Of a stretch of DNA of 64,000 bases, positions 1 to 12,839 are shown piece after piece (within the stretch, counting starts at the first letter, position 1; every line of letters begins with the position of its first letter). The notes beneath the pieces were generated by a model. The model had not been told where the DNA came from. It made no database searches and worked only from the letters and a program-made list of their open reading frames with translations. Source of the stretch: Scleromitrula shiraiana (taxonomy: Eukaryota > Ascomycota > Leotiomycetes > Helotiales > Sclerotiniaceae). The DNA is taken from NCBI GenBank assembly GCA_028455995.1, contig JABELC010000014.1:186001-250000 (forward strand), read 5' to 3'. The position numbers and the translations under genes are program-made.

Positions 1-928
1 AAAATTTAAAATATAATTACAAACCAAAAGATGATAACTTTATAAAGTAAAAAAGTTATCTAAAAAGCATTTAAATGAATCTTTATAAAAATGAAATTGA
101 TACAAAAAATATATCTTTTTATAATTATTAAATCAAATATACATTTGATATTTATATAAAAATTTTAAATTCTTGAAAATTTGAAGTTGTATTTTATTCT
201 ATATATGGATTTTCTTTGCATTTTTTATTATTGTTAAGTTTATTATATATCATAGTCTCTATCATTAAAAACATTCAAGTTTTAATCAAGATTGCTCTAA
301 ATTCTGTTTATGAATTTAATTTAATTATTTTGAATATTTTTGAATTAAAATGATAAAATATTTATTTATGATATTTACAATATTTATAATCTTTATGATA
401 TTTATAATATTTATGATATTTATAATAGCAAGAAAGATGAAAAAATTCAAGTTAATTTAGATTTAATTATATTCTTTTCCTTTTCCTTTTTGATTTTAGA
501 ATGATAATTTTAAAAGCTTTTAACATTTATCATGTATAATAAATTAGTCATTTTTAAAATTAAATTTAACAAATCAGTTTATTAAATAGATTGAATTGAG
601 AAGCTTTAAAAAGAAGATTAAACCTTATATTAGACAAAAACAATTATTGACTGGAGTTTTAATTAAAAAATTAAAATTAAAATCAATAAATATTTTTGAT
701 TAATATTCTTAAACGAAAAGAAATTATTTAATCTTTTTTATTTAATAAGTTTAAAATTTAAAGATTTTGTTTCAATAATACTAATAAAAACTAATATTTT
801 GATAGATAAACTATTTTATATATAGTCAAATCTTAATAACATTATAAATCAAAAATTTAAAAAATAAAAAAATAACTATCAAGATAGTATCAAACAAAAT
901 AATTTTTTATATTTTGAAACTCAATATC
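1..928. other. AT-rich gene-free flank of the transposon block
   Basis: This stretch is almost pure A/T with scattered G and C, and no reading frame resembling a protein is visible. It is the left flank of the LTR element that begins at 929. Because the 5 bp before 929 match the 5 bp after 10129 apart from one C/T change, this flank and the sequence from 10135 onward were probably continuous before the insertion. It is most likely older, RIP-degraded repeat sequence. I could not align it to the other repeats of the window. Confidence 0.6.
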
Positions 929-1089
929 TGTCTGTATAGTCAAATACGTGACCTTACGTCACGTGTCCGTTAAGGAGATATATATTCTCGATAGTGTATA
1001 ATACTCTTTTTAAACTTCTTGAATAAATAATATAATATAGATTGATATTTGTAATTGTATAGTTTTATATTTTTAGAGTTATATAAATA
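929..1089. repeat. Left LTR, 161 bp
   Basis: The left LTR starts TGTCTGTATAG at 929. Compared with the right LTR it keeps G and C in its first about 70 bp (for example the ACGTCACGTG stretch near 956-965). In its last about 90 bp it has T where the right copy has C. I count about 37 differences over 161 aligned positions; all are C/T or G/A transitions, with no transversion and no indel. That is the expected signature of RIP acting on a duplicated sequence. Confidence 0.88.
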
Positions 1090-4000
1090 TTAATTAATAT
1101 ATATATTATAAATTAAAATTTTTATTTTATATATAATATTAATTTTAATAAATTTTAAATGTTTTTGTTTATTATTAATAAAAAATTCTTTATAATTTTT
1201 GATAATAAAAGATTTTATAGATTATTTAATTTTTTGATAAAGAAAAGAATTGAATTTTATAATATTTAAATATTTATTATAAAAATAATAGTTTTCAATT
1301 TTAATTTAAATATTATAAAATTTAAATATTTATTATAAATTAAATGATTTTTAAATCAATTTTAAAATTATAAAATTTGAATATTTATTATAAACAAAAT
1401 AATAATAAAAATATAAATTATATTATATTATTTAAATATACATTATATGATTTAAAAAAACATTTTAATAAATAAAAATATTAATAATAATAATTATTTT
1501 ATTTTAATTATAAAAATAATAATAAAGTTATTTATATAAAAACTTTTATTTAAAAATTTTTATAAAATCTTTAATAATTTTTTTTTTATATTTTTATATT
1601 TTTTTATTATTATTTTATTTTTGTTTTATTTTATAATAAATTTATTTATTATATATTTATTTTATAAATTAAAATGATTATATTCGATTTAAAAACTTTA
1701 ATAAAATAAATTTTAATTTAATATTAGATTTATTTTATAAATTAAAATAATTATATTTGATTTAAAATTTTATTAAATTGAATTTTTGATTTAATATTAA
1801 ATATTTATTTAATAATAATAAAAAAATTAAATAAAAATAAATTTAATAATAATGATTATATTATTTAATGAATAAATATAAAATATTATTAAAAACATTT
1901 TTTTATTTTATATTATAATATTATAAATAATATGGTAAATAAAAATAACACAAAAAAAAAAAGATCGAAAAATATAAATATAAATATAAATTTTAAACAA
2001 TTATAAAAAAAAAACAATTTATTAAATATAAATATTTAAAATTTAGGATTATTATTAATAGTTTAATAATTAAAATAAATATTTAGTTAAATTAAAGAAT
2101 TTTAATTAATATTAAAAATATTATTAAAAGATTTTAATAATAATTTAATATATATAAATTTATTATAAAAATAATATTAGCAAAAAATATTTAGATAAAT
2201 ATAAATCTCGATATTTTAAATATAGATAAAAATCTTTTTATTTAAAAATATAGTAAATAATATTTTTAAAAAATTTATATTTGATTTTAAAAAAAAACAA
2301 TAATAAAAAAATAATAATATATATAATTTTAAATATAATTAAAATTTTAAATTTAAATAAAATAAAAGGCATTATAAAAATTTATTTGATAGATTATTTT
2401 TAAATGATTTTGATTTTATTAATAAATATAAAAAATATAATATAAAAGATTTATATATAATGAATTATTGTTTAAAATATAAGCTTAATAAATATATAAT
2501 TAATAATTTAAAAATCTTTATTAATATAAATTTATAAATGGATTTTAAAAGAATATTTGAAAATATAAAAATAAAAATGTTTTAAATATTAAATAAAGAA
2601 TATTTAATAATAATAAAAAAAATATTATAAAAAAATAATATTTATATTAATATATTTATATTAATAATTTATTTATTATAAAATATAATATATATAAAAT
2701 CATATTTTAAATAAATTAAAATTTATTTAAAAAAGATTTATAAAGATTAATTTATAAAATTCAAGTCTAATAATATAAAAACAATAATAAAAGATTTAAA
2801 GTAAAAATGAGATTAAAAAAAGAGTGTAAGAAAATAAACTAAAAAAAAAAGCAAATTAAATAAAATATTTTAATTATATAAATAATAATTAATTTATTAA
2901 AATATTTTAATAAATTATTAAAAAATATTTAATTTATAATAAAAATTGATTTTGAATGTTTATTTAGAATTATTCTATTAATAATGATATATAATTTTAT
3001 ATGTTATATTATTTAATATATAATTTTATTTAATAATTGTATAATATATAATAATTAAAATTATTAAAATGAAAATAATTATAGTAAAAATCATTATAAT
3101 CAAAATAATTATATATTTTGATTTAATTAAAGTTATTTTAGTCAAAATCAATTTAATTAAAATTATTATAATATAAATAATTATAATAAAAATTATTATA
3201 ATTAAAATAATTATATACTTTAATTTGATCAAATTTAATTTAATCAAAATCAATATAATCAAAATTAATCTAATCAAAATTATCGTATACCTCAAAATGA
3301 TCAAAATGATTATAATCAAAATAGCTATGATTATAATTAAAATAACTATAATTTTTAATACGAACAAAACTAAAAAAAAAAGTAAAGGGATAGAAAAGTA
3401 TATATATATAAAAACGAATATAAGAATCAAAAATATTATTAAAAAAAAAGTTATTAATATTATATATTAAAAATTTAATATCAAATTAATTTAAATAAAA
3501 TATATAATAATATAATAAAATTTAATAATAAAAATAACAATTTTAATTGTAAATTAATTATATATAAATTAACTTTATAATATATAGATATTTTAAACGA
3601 ATTTATAATAATAATATTTTTAATTATATTTAAAAATAAAATATTTAAATATTATATATTAAATTTTATTATATTTTTATAAAAAATAAAAGATCTAATT
3701 ATAAAATTTAAAATATAATATTAAAAAGAATTATATTATTATAATATAATAAATAAATAAATAAAATTGATAATAAAAAATATTATAAATAAAAATTAAA
3801 AAAAAAACTTAAATAATATTTAAAGTTATTTTTTATAAAAATAAAATAATTATATAAGATTTTATTAAATAATATAAAAAATTAATTATATTTTTATAAA
3901 AAAATAATTTTATTATATTAGCAAATTAAATAATATATTTAAACATATTATTAATTAATTATAAATATTTTTAATTTTATTTAAAAAATTAAAAGAATAA

Positions 4001-7000
4001 TTTAGATTTATAATGAATTATAAAATAATAATATTGATATATATTATATCAAAAAAAAATTTATAAATAATTTATAAAATTAAAATAAAAGTTTTAATTA
4101 TAATAAATATAATAAAATAAATAATTATAATGATTAAAAAAAAAATATAATAATTATTAAAATTGATTCGAATTATAATTCAATATTTAAAAACAATATA
4201 ATAAAAAAAGTTTTAGATTAATTTATAAAAAACGATATTGTATATATAAAAAAGAAAAATGTTTTTTATAAATTATTTAAAATCAAATTAAAAAAAAATT
4301 TAAAGAAAGTATAAAGAAAAAATTATTAAAAATAATAATAATTATATATATAAATAATTTTTAATATATTATAAAAAAAAATAAAAGATAAAAAAAAGGA
4401 TATTAAAAAGATTTATAAAATATTTTATATAAAAATGAAATATTTAGATAAAGCTATATTAAAAATATATTATATATTAAATAGTTTAATTAATAATTTA
4501 TGAATAATTATTAAATTTCTAAAGAAAATATTTAAATATATATTAATATATAAAAGATTATTTATAAATAATTAAATTAATAAAGATATAATATTAAAAT
4601 AAATTATTTATAATTTTAAAGTATTTTTTATAAATAATAAATATAATTTTAATAAGTTTTAGAATATTATAATTAATATAAAAATAATAATAATATTGAT
4701 TATTAATAAATAATAATTTAAAATATTATAAAAATTAATTAATTTAATTATCAATTATAATAGAGCAAAAATTATAAAAATTATATTTAAAAAAGAAAAT
4801 ATTAAAAAATTTATTGAATTATATGAAATTGAATTATTGATTGAATAAATTGAAATTTATATTGTTTATATAAATATATTATTTTTATTTTATTTAGTAA
4901 ATATAAATAAATTCGACATATTTTTTAATAATATTAAAAATTAAATCATTTATGATAAAATTAATAAATATTTTTTTATTATATAAAAATATAATTATAA
5001 TATATTTGTATAATTGATAATTTTGGATGATATTTATTATTTTATAGAAATAAAACTATAATGTTTATATAAATGTTTTAATTATTTGATTGTTTATAAA
5101 TTATATAACATATTTAAATGAATTAATTATAATAATATAAATAAAAGCAATATCAATAAATTAATGAAATATTATTATTAATATTAAATATATAGCAAAT
5201 TATTAAAGAGATTTAAATTTAAGATTAATAATAATAAGAATAATAATATTCAATTTAATTATATAATTATAGTTAATATTATATATATTAATGAAAAAGT
5301 GATATTGTATATATTTAATAAAGTAATAAAATATTAAATGATAATATTTTTAAATAATTTATTAATAAGATATATTTGAAATGCAATTTAATTTAAATGG
5401 ATTAATATTTATATAGAATTTCTAGATTATATTATTATTAATGCAAATATATAGTTTATTATAAAAGAATTCAATAAGTATATAAATATTATAATAATCA
5501 AAATAAAGATAGTTTTTATAGAATTTTATTGGTTAATTAATAAAATTGAATAATATTATAAAATTATATAATAAATATTTAAGATTTTATAAAACAAATT
5601 GTAATAATCTAGCTTTATAAAGAAATAAATATTATAGATAATAATAAAGACTATAAATAATTTAATAAACCTTAATAAACTAATTTTAATATTTTTAATA
5701 TTTAATATATTTATATATATAAAAAAATTAAATTTATTAATAAAAATTATTATTAATTAAACAATAAAATTATAAAAAACAAATAATAAAATTTGTAAAT
5801 ATAAAGCAATTTAATTAATAAAAAATATATTATAAAAATAAAACAAATTATTTATATATATAATATATAATTTAAAAATATATTTAAAAGTTTTAATATA
5901 TAAAAAAATTATTAAGATAAAAAAAAAAATAGATAAAATTTTATATTTTTAAATCAATAAAAAACAAAAATTGCAAAATTAATATAAATAACTATATTAT
6001 AATAATATAATCAATATTAATTTATTTATATTATAAAAAATCTATTAATTTAATATTAATATTATTAGTAATATATATAGAAAATCATACACTATCTATA
6101 TCTATAAATAATAGCAATAATCAATTAATTATTTAAAAAATATCAAAAACAATAATATTAAAATTACTCAAACCAATAATTTGTAGATATAATAAATTAA
6201 AAAAAGATTAAAGCTTTAATACTTTATTATTAATAATGATTTAATTTTATTAATATATCTAATAAAATATATAATAAAAAATATAATTTAAATTATATAT
6301 AGAAAATAAAGATTTTAAAGAAATATTATTAGATATTATAATATTATTAAATAATAAATATATTATATATTTAATTAATGTTTTTTTTATAAATAAATTA
6401 ATTTTCTTTATTAAATAAACTAAATATAATAAAGAAAAAATAAATGAAATATATATACAATTCAAAAAAAAGAAATTAAATAAATTAATAGAAATTAGTA
6501 TATTCAAAATAATAAAATAAAAGAAGATTTTAATAAAAATAAAGATTTTTAAATACAAATAGATTAATAAATTTAAATATTTAAATATAAAAAATATATA
6601 TAAAAAATCAAAGTTTATTATATAAAGTTTTAATAATATAAAAAAATATATTATATTTATATAATTTTTAATTATATAATATTTAATTTATTAATTGATA
6701 TTAATAATTATAATTATTATAATAATAATAAAAAATAATAATATATTTAATATTTATTTATATAATATTATTTAGGTGTATATATAAATAAATTCGAAAT
6801 TTATATATTTTATTTTTATATATATAATTTTAAAAATGAAATATTTATTAAAAATTATATTTTATATAATATAATTATTATATAAAATCTTTAAAGCAAA
6901 AAATTATTAATTTAATATATATTTAAACTACTATATCATAAAATTTAAAATAATAATATTAATATATAATTTTTATTTATTATATATATAAAAATAAGGA

Positions 7001-7501
7001 TTTAGAATTATAATAATACAAATTAATAATATTTTGATTATTATTAATAAATAATTTATTTATAAAAAAAAATATTATTTAAAAAAAACTAAATTTTTAT
7101 ATAAAAAATAAAAGTAATTAATTAAAATATATTTATTTAAATTTAATAACAATCTAATATTATTAAAAAGTTTAATGATTATAATAAATTAAAAACTTTA
7201 ATATAAAAATATAGAGTAAATCAAAAACATCAATATCAATATATATAAAATATACAATAAATTTTAAAAAAATACAATACTAAAAAAGCAATACATTATA
7301 TAACATATTTATAATATCTATATTGCAATCTATTACTAATTCAAGGCTTTATTCAATCTAATATAAACTATATAAAATATTAAATTAAATAATAAAAATA
7401 TAAAAATATTTAATCAATATATATAATAACAAAAAAAAAAACTCTATAAAAAAAATTTTGATTTATATTATTTAATTTTAATATCTTTTATATATATATA
7501 T
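1090..7501. other. Degraded interior of the LTR element
   Basis: About 6.4 kb of A/T-dominated sequence with long A and T runs and stops in all frames. Open stretches such as those near 3026-3470 and 6259-6558 encode only I, N, K, F, L and Y. They reflect base composition and are not proteins. No primer-binding site or polypurine tract is recognisable next to the LTRs. A patch near 4860-5040 vaguely recalls a reverse transcriptase palm region but cannot be separated from chance. Confidence 0.6.
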
Positions 7502-7511
7502 TTATTAATAC

Positions 7512-9100
7512 ATTATGAGTCCGTGATTTGGTGGAGAGGTTAATCGGGCTTGGTGAAAGCCTTACAATAGCTCTAGAATTTAGGACTACACAAAATTCTC
7601 GGGGTTTTCTGAATTGTTTTTGTGTTAGTTATGGAAGTGGAATTAGTTTTGTTTTTATTTAAAATCAAATTAAATTCCAATTTTAGAAAATATGGTATTT
7701 AAGTATTGAAATTTTTGTAAAATCACTTGATTAATTTAGTTATGGTTAGAAATAAAGCAATTTTAAATGATAAAATAAGATAATTAAAATATTTTTTATA
7801 ATTGTAATAGATAATTAAAATTTTTGATAAATTTTAATTTGATTATTGTATTTTGGAATAAATTTATTAATTTTATTTTATTTTTTAGAATGAAGATATA
7901 TTATATTTTGTTTTAATTAATAAAGTATTAAAAAAAAAAAAAATCATTTTAATAATTTAATTATTATATATTTTTGAATTAAATTTATTTATTTTAATAT
8001 TTTAATATTTAAAAATAAGATCAAAAAGAATTTAATTAATATTAATATTGCTATATATAATTAAGTTTAAAAATTAAAAAGCTTTAAATAATTCAATTTA
8101 GATCTTTTTGAGATTATATATAATAAAAAGTTTAAAGAAATTATTTAAATAATCAAAATAATGAATTATATTGTTAAATTAAGAATTTATTTTAAAATGT
8201 TTTTTAATAATTAAATAAAATTATTGAAATTAAAGACTTTATTAAATAATCTAAAGTAAAATTAATAAATTAAGGTTATTAAAACAATAAAGCAAATTGA
8301 AATAAAAAAAGTTAAGATTTTATTGTATTGGATTTTAAATTATATTAATATTTTAAAAAACAAAAAAATTAATTAGTTAGTGAAAATAATAATGTGATGA
8401 TGTTTAGATATGAATATGATTAGTTTTATAATAGTTAGTATTAAAGTTAATTAATAAAACTAATAAAAATGAAATCGAAAATTAAAATTGAAAAAATCAT
8501 TTTATAATGATTTATTCAAATAGAAAATAAAGTAAAAAAAAAATTTATTTAAAAATATGAAATAAAAGATTAGAAATATATTATTCTAATTAAAGTTGTA
8601 ATATAAATATATTAAATTATATTTATTCAAATTAAAGTATATTTTTAATAATTAATATATATACGAAAAAAAAAAATTTTAAAATATTTATTTTTAGAAT
8701 ATTGAGAATATTTAAAGATTAAAAATAAATTTGATAAGTTTAAAGAATATAAAGGATAGATTTGAAAAATAAATATAAAGCTTTTTTTAAATATAAAGAT
8801 TAGGATATAATATATAATTAAATTTATTTAAAGAATAAAGATTATTATAAAATTATAACATTTAAAAAAAAAAAAAAAAAGAAAAAAATAGAAAAAAAAA
8901 TTATAAAAAATAAAAATAAAAAAATGATATAAAGAAAAATTTTCTTTATATAGTTTTATGTTTTTTTTTTTTTTAATAAAGTTTGATTTTTAATCTTTTT
9001 TTAAAATATATTATATATATAAATTTGTAAACTATAATTATTAAAGCATTAGCTTTGATAGTTTTATATAGTCAATGATTAAAACAGGACTTTAAATCCC

Positions 9101-9138
<38 letters not shown>
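7512..9138 (+). mobile_element. Poly(A)-tailed non-LTR-like retroposon, copy 1
   Basis: The element begins ATTATGAGTCCGTG at 7512 and ends in an uninterrupted run of about 37 A (9102-9138) after CTTTAAATCCCC. The 10-bp sequence TTATTAATAC lies immediately before it (7502-7511) and immediately after the tail (9139-9148). A poly(A) tail plus a direct duplication points to target-primed reverse transcription, as for LINEs or SINEs. No protein is readable, so it is either a non-autonomous element or a heavily truncated or RIP-degraded LINE. The first about 130 bp are much less AT-rich than the rest, and TGGTGGAGAGG at 7529-7539 fits the RNA polymerase III box A consensus; I see no convincing box B. 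The body keeps G but has almost no C on this strand. Confidence 0.75.
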
Positions 9139-9140
<2 letters not shown>

Positions 9141-9968
9141 ATTAATACTTTATATATTAATAATTTTAATCTATTATTTTAAATTAAATATATTATTATA
9201 TTAATAAATAAAAATAAAAATACAAATATTATATATTAATTTTTAATTAAATATAAATATATTATTTAAACTATATCAATATTAGAATTTTATATAATAG
9301 TTTTTAATTTCAATATAACAATCATTATTAAAAATATAATCAATAAGATTTTTAATAATTATATTTTATTATTAATTATTTATATTGATTTATATTCTTT
9401 ATTTTAATTATTAATTAAATTTGAAATAATAATTAAAAAACAATTTATAATTAATATTATAGTATTATACTAATTATATAAATACAAAAAAATTATAAAA
9501 ATATAATAAATCAATAATAGCGATAATTTAATAAATATAATAATAAAAATAAAGTCTTATTCAATATTAAAAAAACTTATTAATATAAATAAAATATTAA
9601 TAAAAATCAATAAATAAATTAAATATAAAAAAAGATTTTGATTTTTTTTTATTTATTTTTTAAAAGATAATTAAATAATAATCAATTTTATTTATTTAAT
9701 TTATATATAATTATTATAAAATAAAATAATAAAAAATATAATATAAAAAATAATAATAATATAAAATAATAATAATATACAATCTAAATAATATTTATTT
9801 TAATCTAATTTTAAAATATTATATTATATATAAATAAATTATAAAAATTTTAAAATAGCAAAAAATTAAAAAAAATCTATTTTATTTTTATTTTATATAA
9901 ATAATTTATAATTTTTACAAAATTCAATTTTTTATATATATAATATTAGATTTTCAAAAAGTTATTAA

Positions 9969-10129
9969 TATTTATATAATCAAATATATAACTTTACATC
10001 ATATATCCATTAAGAAAATATATATTCTTAATAATATATAACACTCTTCTTAAACTTTTTAAACAAATAATATAATACAGATTGATATCTATAATTGTAT
10101 AGTTCTATACCCCCGGAGTCATACAAACA
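9969..10129. repeat. Right LTR, 161 bp
   Basis: This copy aligns base for base with 929-1089. Its first half is strongly depleted of G and C (ATATATCCAT where the left copy has ACGTGTCCGT). Its last part keeps a C-rich end (CTATACCCCCGGAGTC, 10104-10119) that reads almost entirely as T in the left copy. Together the two copies let most of the unmutated LTR be inferred, since at each differing site one copy usually retains C or G. Confidence 0.88.
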
Positions 10130-11152
10130 ATATTTTTTAACAATTAAAAGTATTGAATATAATGATTAAAATACTTTTTTGAAAAATAAAAAGTCTAAAT
10201 TAACATTTTATATAATATCATATATAAATAAATATAAAATCAAAAAAGATATTGATTATTTCTTTATTCATTATATGATTATTCATTACAAGTTTTATAA
10301 ATCTATATAAATCTTCTTATAATATTGTATTTTTTATGTTCATAAAACTTTTGCTTTTGATTATTTAAATTATAGTAAATTATTATAAGAAAAATAACTA
10401 AATTGATTGACTTTAGAATTATATAACATGTATTTAATGAAGAACAAAAGAAAAATACTAATTTACAACTAAATCATTTATATAATTATTTAATAAAAGA
10501 GTTTTTAAAAAAAATTTATTTTTATTTGAATTGAATTATTATTGAGACTATTAAAAATAAATGATAAAAATAATATTAACAAAATTTTAAAAATACATTA
10601 AATAATATATCTATTCAACTACTAGTAAAGTATTGAAAAAAATTTAGTAAATAAATATTAATTTAAAAATTTGATTATATCATGAAAATTATAAAATTAC
10701 TTGATTTTTTCTAAATCAATAATTAATTAAAAAAATTAATTATTTATATAACATCATTCTTTATTAATAAAATAATAACAAATAAAAGACTAAAATTGAA
10801 AATAAAAGTTTATAGTTTGTTTTAATATAAAAAAACCATATGATTATATTATAAAATATTAATTGTTAAATATTTTTTAAAAAAAGAAAGTTTCCTATAA
10901 ATTAGATTAGATGAATAAAGTTATTTTTACAGAATTGTTTTTTAAAATTTACTTTTAATGAATAATTATAAAAACTTAGATTAATTAACATAAAAATATC
11001 TTAAAATAATTTAATTTTTGTTTTTGCTTTATATATCGAACTTTTATTAATGTTTAAACATAAAATCTTTTTATATATTGATAATATTGAAAAAGAATTT
11101 AGTAAAATTATTATCCATTAACTTTATATAATATATATAACTAATACAATAA
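10130..11152. other. AT-rich spacer between the LTR element and retroposon copy 2
   Basis: About 1 kb of AT-rich sequence with somewhat more C and G than the LTR element interior. No gene, RNA or recognisable repeat boundary is visible. It includes the right target-site pentamer (10130-10134). Confidence 0.5.
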
Positions 11153-12827
11153 ATAATAATTGATTAACTTAATAAAACAATTAATGAAATTTGACAAAAA
11201 TTTTACAATAATATTAAAATTTAAAATTATATAAAATTATTAAGTTTTTCAATTGTTTTTATATTAATTATAGAAATCAAATTAAACTTTAATTTTAAAA
11301 AATGTAATATTTGAATATAAAAACTTTTTTTATATTATTGAATTAAATTGATTATAATTAAAAATAAAAAAAACTTTGCATAAAACAATACAATTATCAA
11401 AATATTTTTCTCATTATAATAAATAACATAAGTTTTTAAGTAATTTCCTTTTTATTTTGCTTTTTGAAATAAATTTATGAATTCAATTTTGCTTTTTAAA
11501 ATGAAAATATATTATGATTTGTTTTAATTAATAAAAGATTGAAGCAAATTATTTAAATCATTTATTTATTTTAATGTTTGGTTTTTAAAAATCAAAAAAG
11601 CAAAATGTAATAAATATTAATATCATTCAATATATTTAATTAAATCTATAATTCAAAAAACTTTAATTAATTTGATTTGGATTTTTCAAAATTATATATG
11701 ATGAAAAATTTGAGAAAATCCTTTGAATAATCAAAATGATTAATCATATTATTGAATTAAAGATTTATTTTAAAATATTCTTTGATAATTAAATAAGATT
11801 TTTAAGATTATAAATGTTTTTAAGGCATTTAGAATAAAATCAATACATTCAAACTATTCAAATACTAAAACAAATTAAAATTATAAAAGTTAAAACCTTA
11901 TTATGTTAAATTTCAAATTATATTCATATTTTAAAAAATAAAAAAATCAACAAATTGATAAAATCAATAACATATTGATATCTAACTATAAATATAATTA
12001 ATTTTTTAATGATTAAAATTGAAATTAATTGATTTTAATTAATATATATCAAAATGAAGATCAAGAATAAAAAAAAATTATAATGAAATATTTGATCAAA
12101 AAATAAAAAATAAATTCTTTTTAAAAAATATAAAAAAGATTAATAATATATTATTTTAATCAGAATTAAAATATAAATATATTAAATTATCTTTTTTTAG
12201 ATTATATTTATTTTCAATATTCAATACAAATATAAGAAGAATTTTAAATATTTATTATTAAAATATTAAAAATATTTAAAAATCAAAAATAAACTTAATG
12301 AATTCAAAACCTATAAAAAAGAAATTTGAAAACTAAATACAAAATGTTTTAAATATAAAAATTAGACTACAAGATATTGTAATATATATTCAAAAAATAA
12401 AAATCATTAGTTATTAAGTTATAATATTTAAAAAAGAATTAATAAAAAAAAATTAATGTTAAAAGGAAATTAATATAAAAACAATAAATATTAAAAAAAT
12501 TAACATACAAACAATTAATTTATAAAATTGATATTAAATAAATTGATGTAAAAGAATTTAATATAAACAATCTAAATAGAATTAAATATTATTAAGAAAA
12601 AGAATATTATTTTGAAAAAAAATATACAAAAAATCAAAACAACAAAAATCAAGTTAAAATATATATATTTCTTTTCTTTTTTGTTTTTAAAAAAATCAAA
12701 CTCTTTCTTTATTTCTAAAATATATCATATCTAAAAAAAAGTTTATAAATTAAAATCATCAAAATATTAAAGCTTGATAATCTTATAGAATCAATAATAG
12801 AACCAGGATCTTAAACCCCCAAAAAAA
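11153..12827 (+). mobile_element. Retroposon copy 2 (same family as 7512-9138)
   Basis: This copy is collinear with copy 1. The head at 11179-11260 matches 7538-7622 of copy 1, mostly with G-to-A and C-to-T differences. The mid-body at 11500-11560 and 11690-11760 matches 7890-7930 and 8110-8175. The tail CAGGATCTTAAACCCCC plus seven A (12804-12827) matches the copy 1 tail. The left edge is set by alignment to copy 1 and is uncertain by about 10 bp. No clean target duplication is visible; TAATAC before and TAATAT after could be a remnant. Confidence 0.62.
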
Positions 12828-12839
12828 TTAATATTAATA

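Larger units (their letters stand above)
929..10129. mobile_element. Decayed LTR retrotransposon, RIP-mutated, with a nested insertion
   Basis: Two direct repeats of exactly 161 bp bound the element (929-1089 and 9969-10129). They align without a gap, begin TG (one copy mutated to TA) and end CA (one copy mutated to TA). The flanking pentamers are ATATC at 924-928 and ATATT at 10130-10134, a 5-bp target duplication if one C-to-T change is allowed. Total span is 9.2 kb; subtracting the insertion at 7512-9138 and its target duplication leaves about 7.6 kb. That length suits a gypsy-type element better than a copia element, but no gag or pol domain can be read because the interior has lost nearly all G and C. 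Orientation is unknown. Further nested insertions cannot be excluded. The call rests on LTR structure and target duplication, not on coding sequence. Confidence 0.8.

Noticed and set aside
3026..3470. Open reading frames of 81 and 134 codons on both strands
   Set aside because: They encode almost only Ile, Lys, Asn, Leu and Tyr and overlap antisense; this is base composition in RIP-degraded DNA, not protein.
4855..5045. Possible gypsy-type reverse transcriptase remnant on the plus strand (KINKYFF-like residues after VYIN)
   Set aside because: In a region made almost entirely of A and T, such residues are expected by chance, and the frame has several stops. It would need de-RIPed alignment to other copies.
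6259..6558. 99-codon open frame on the minus strand
   Set aside because: Composition is Ile, Phe, Asn, Leu and Lys only, inside the decayed LTR element; no domain and no start context.
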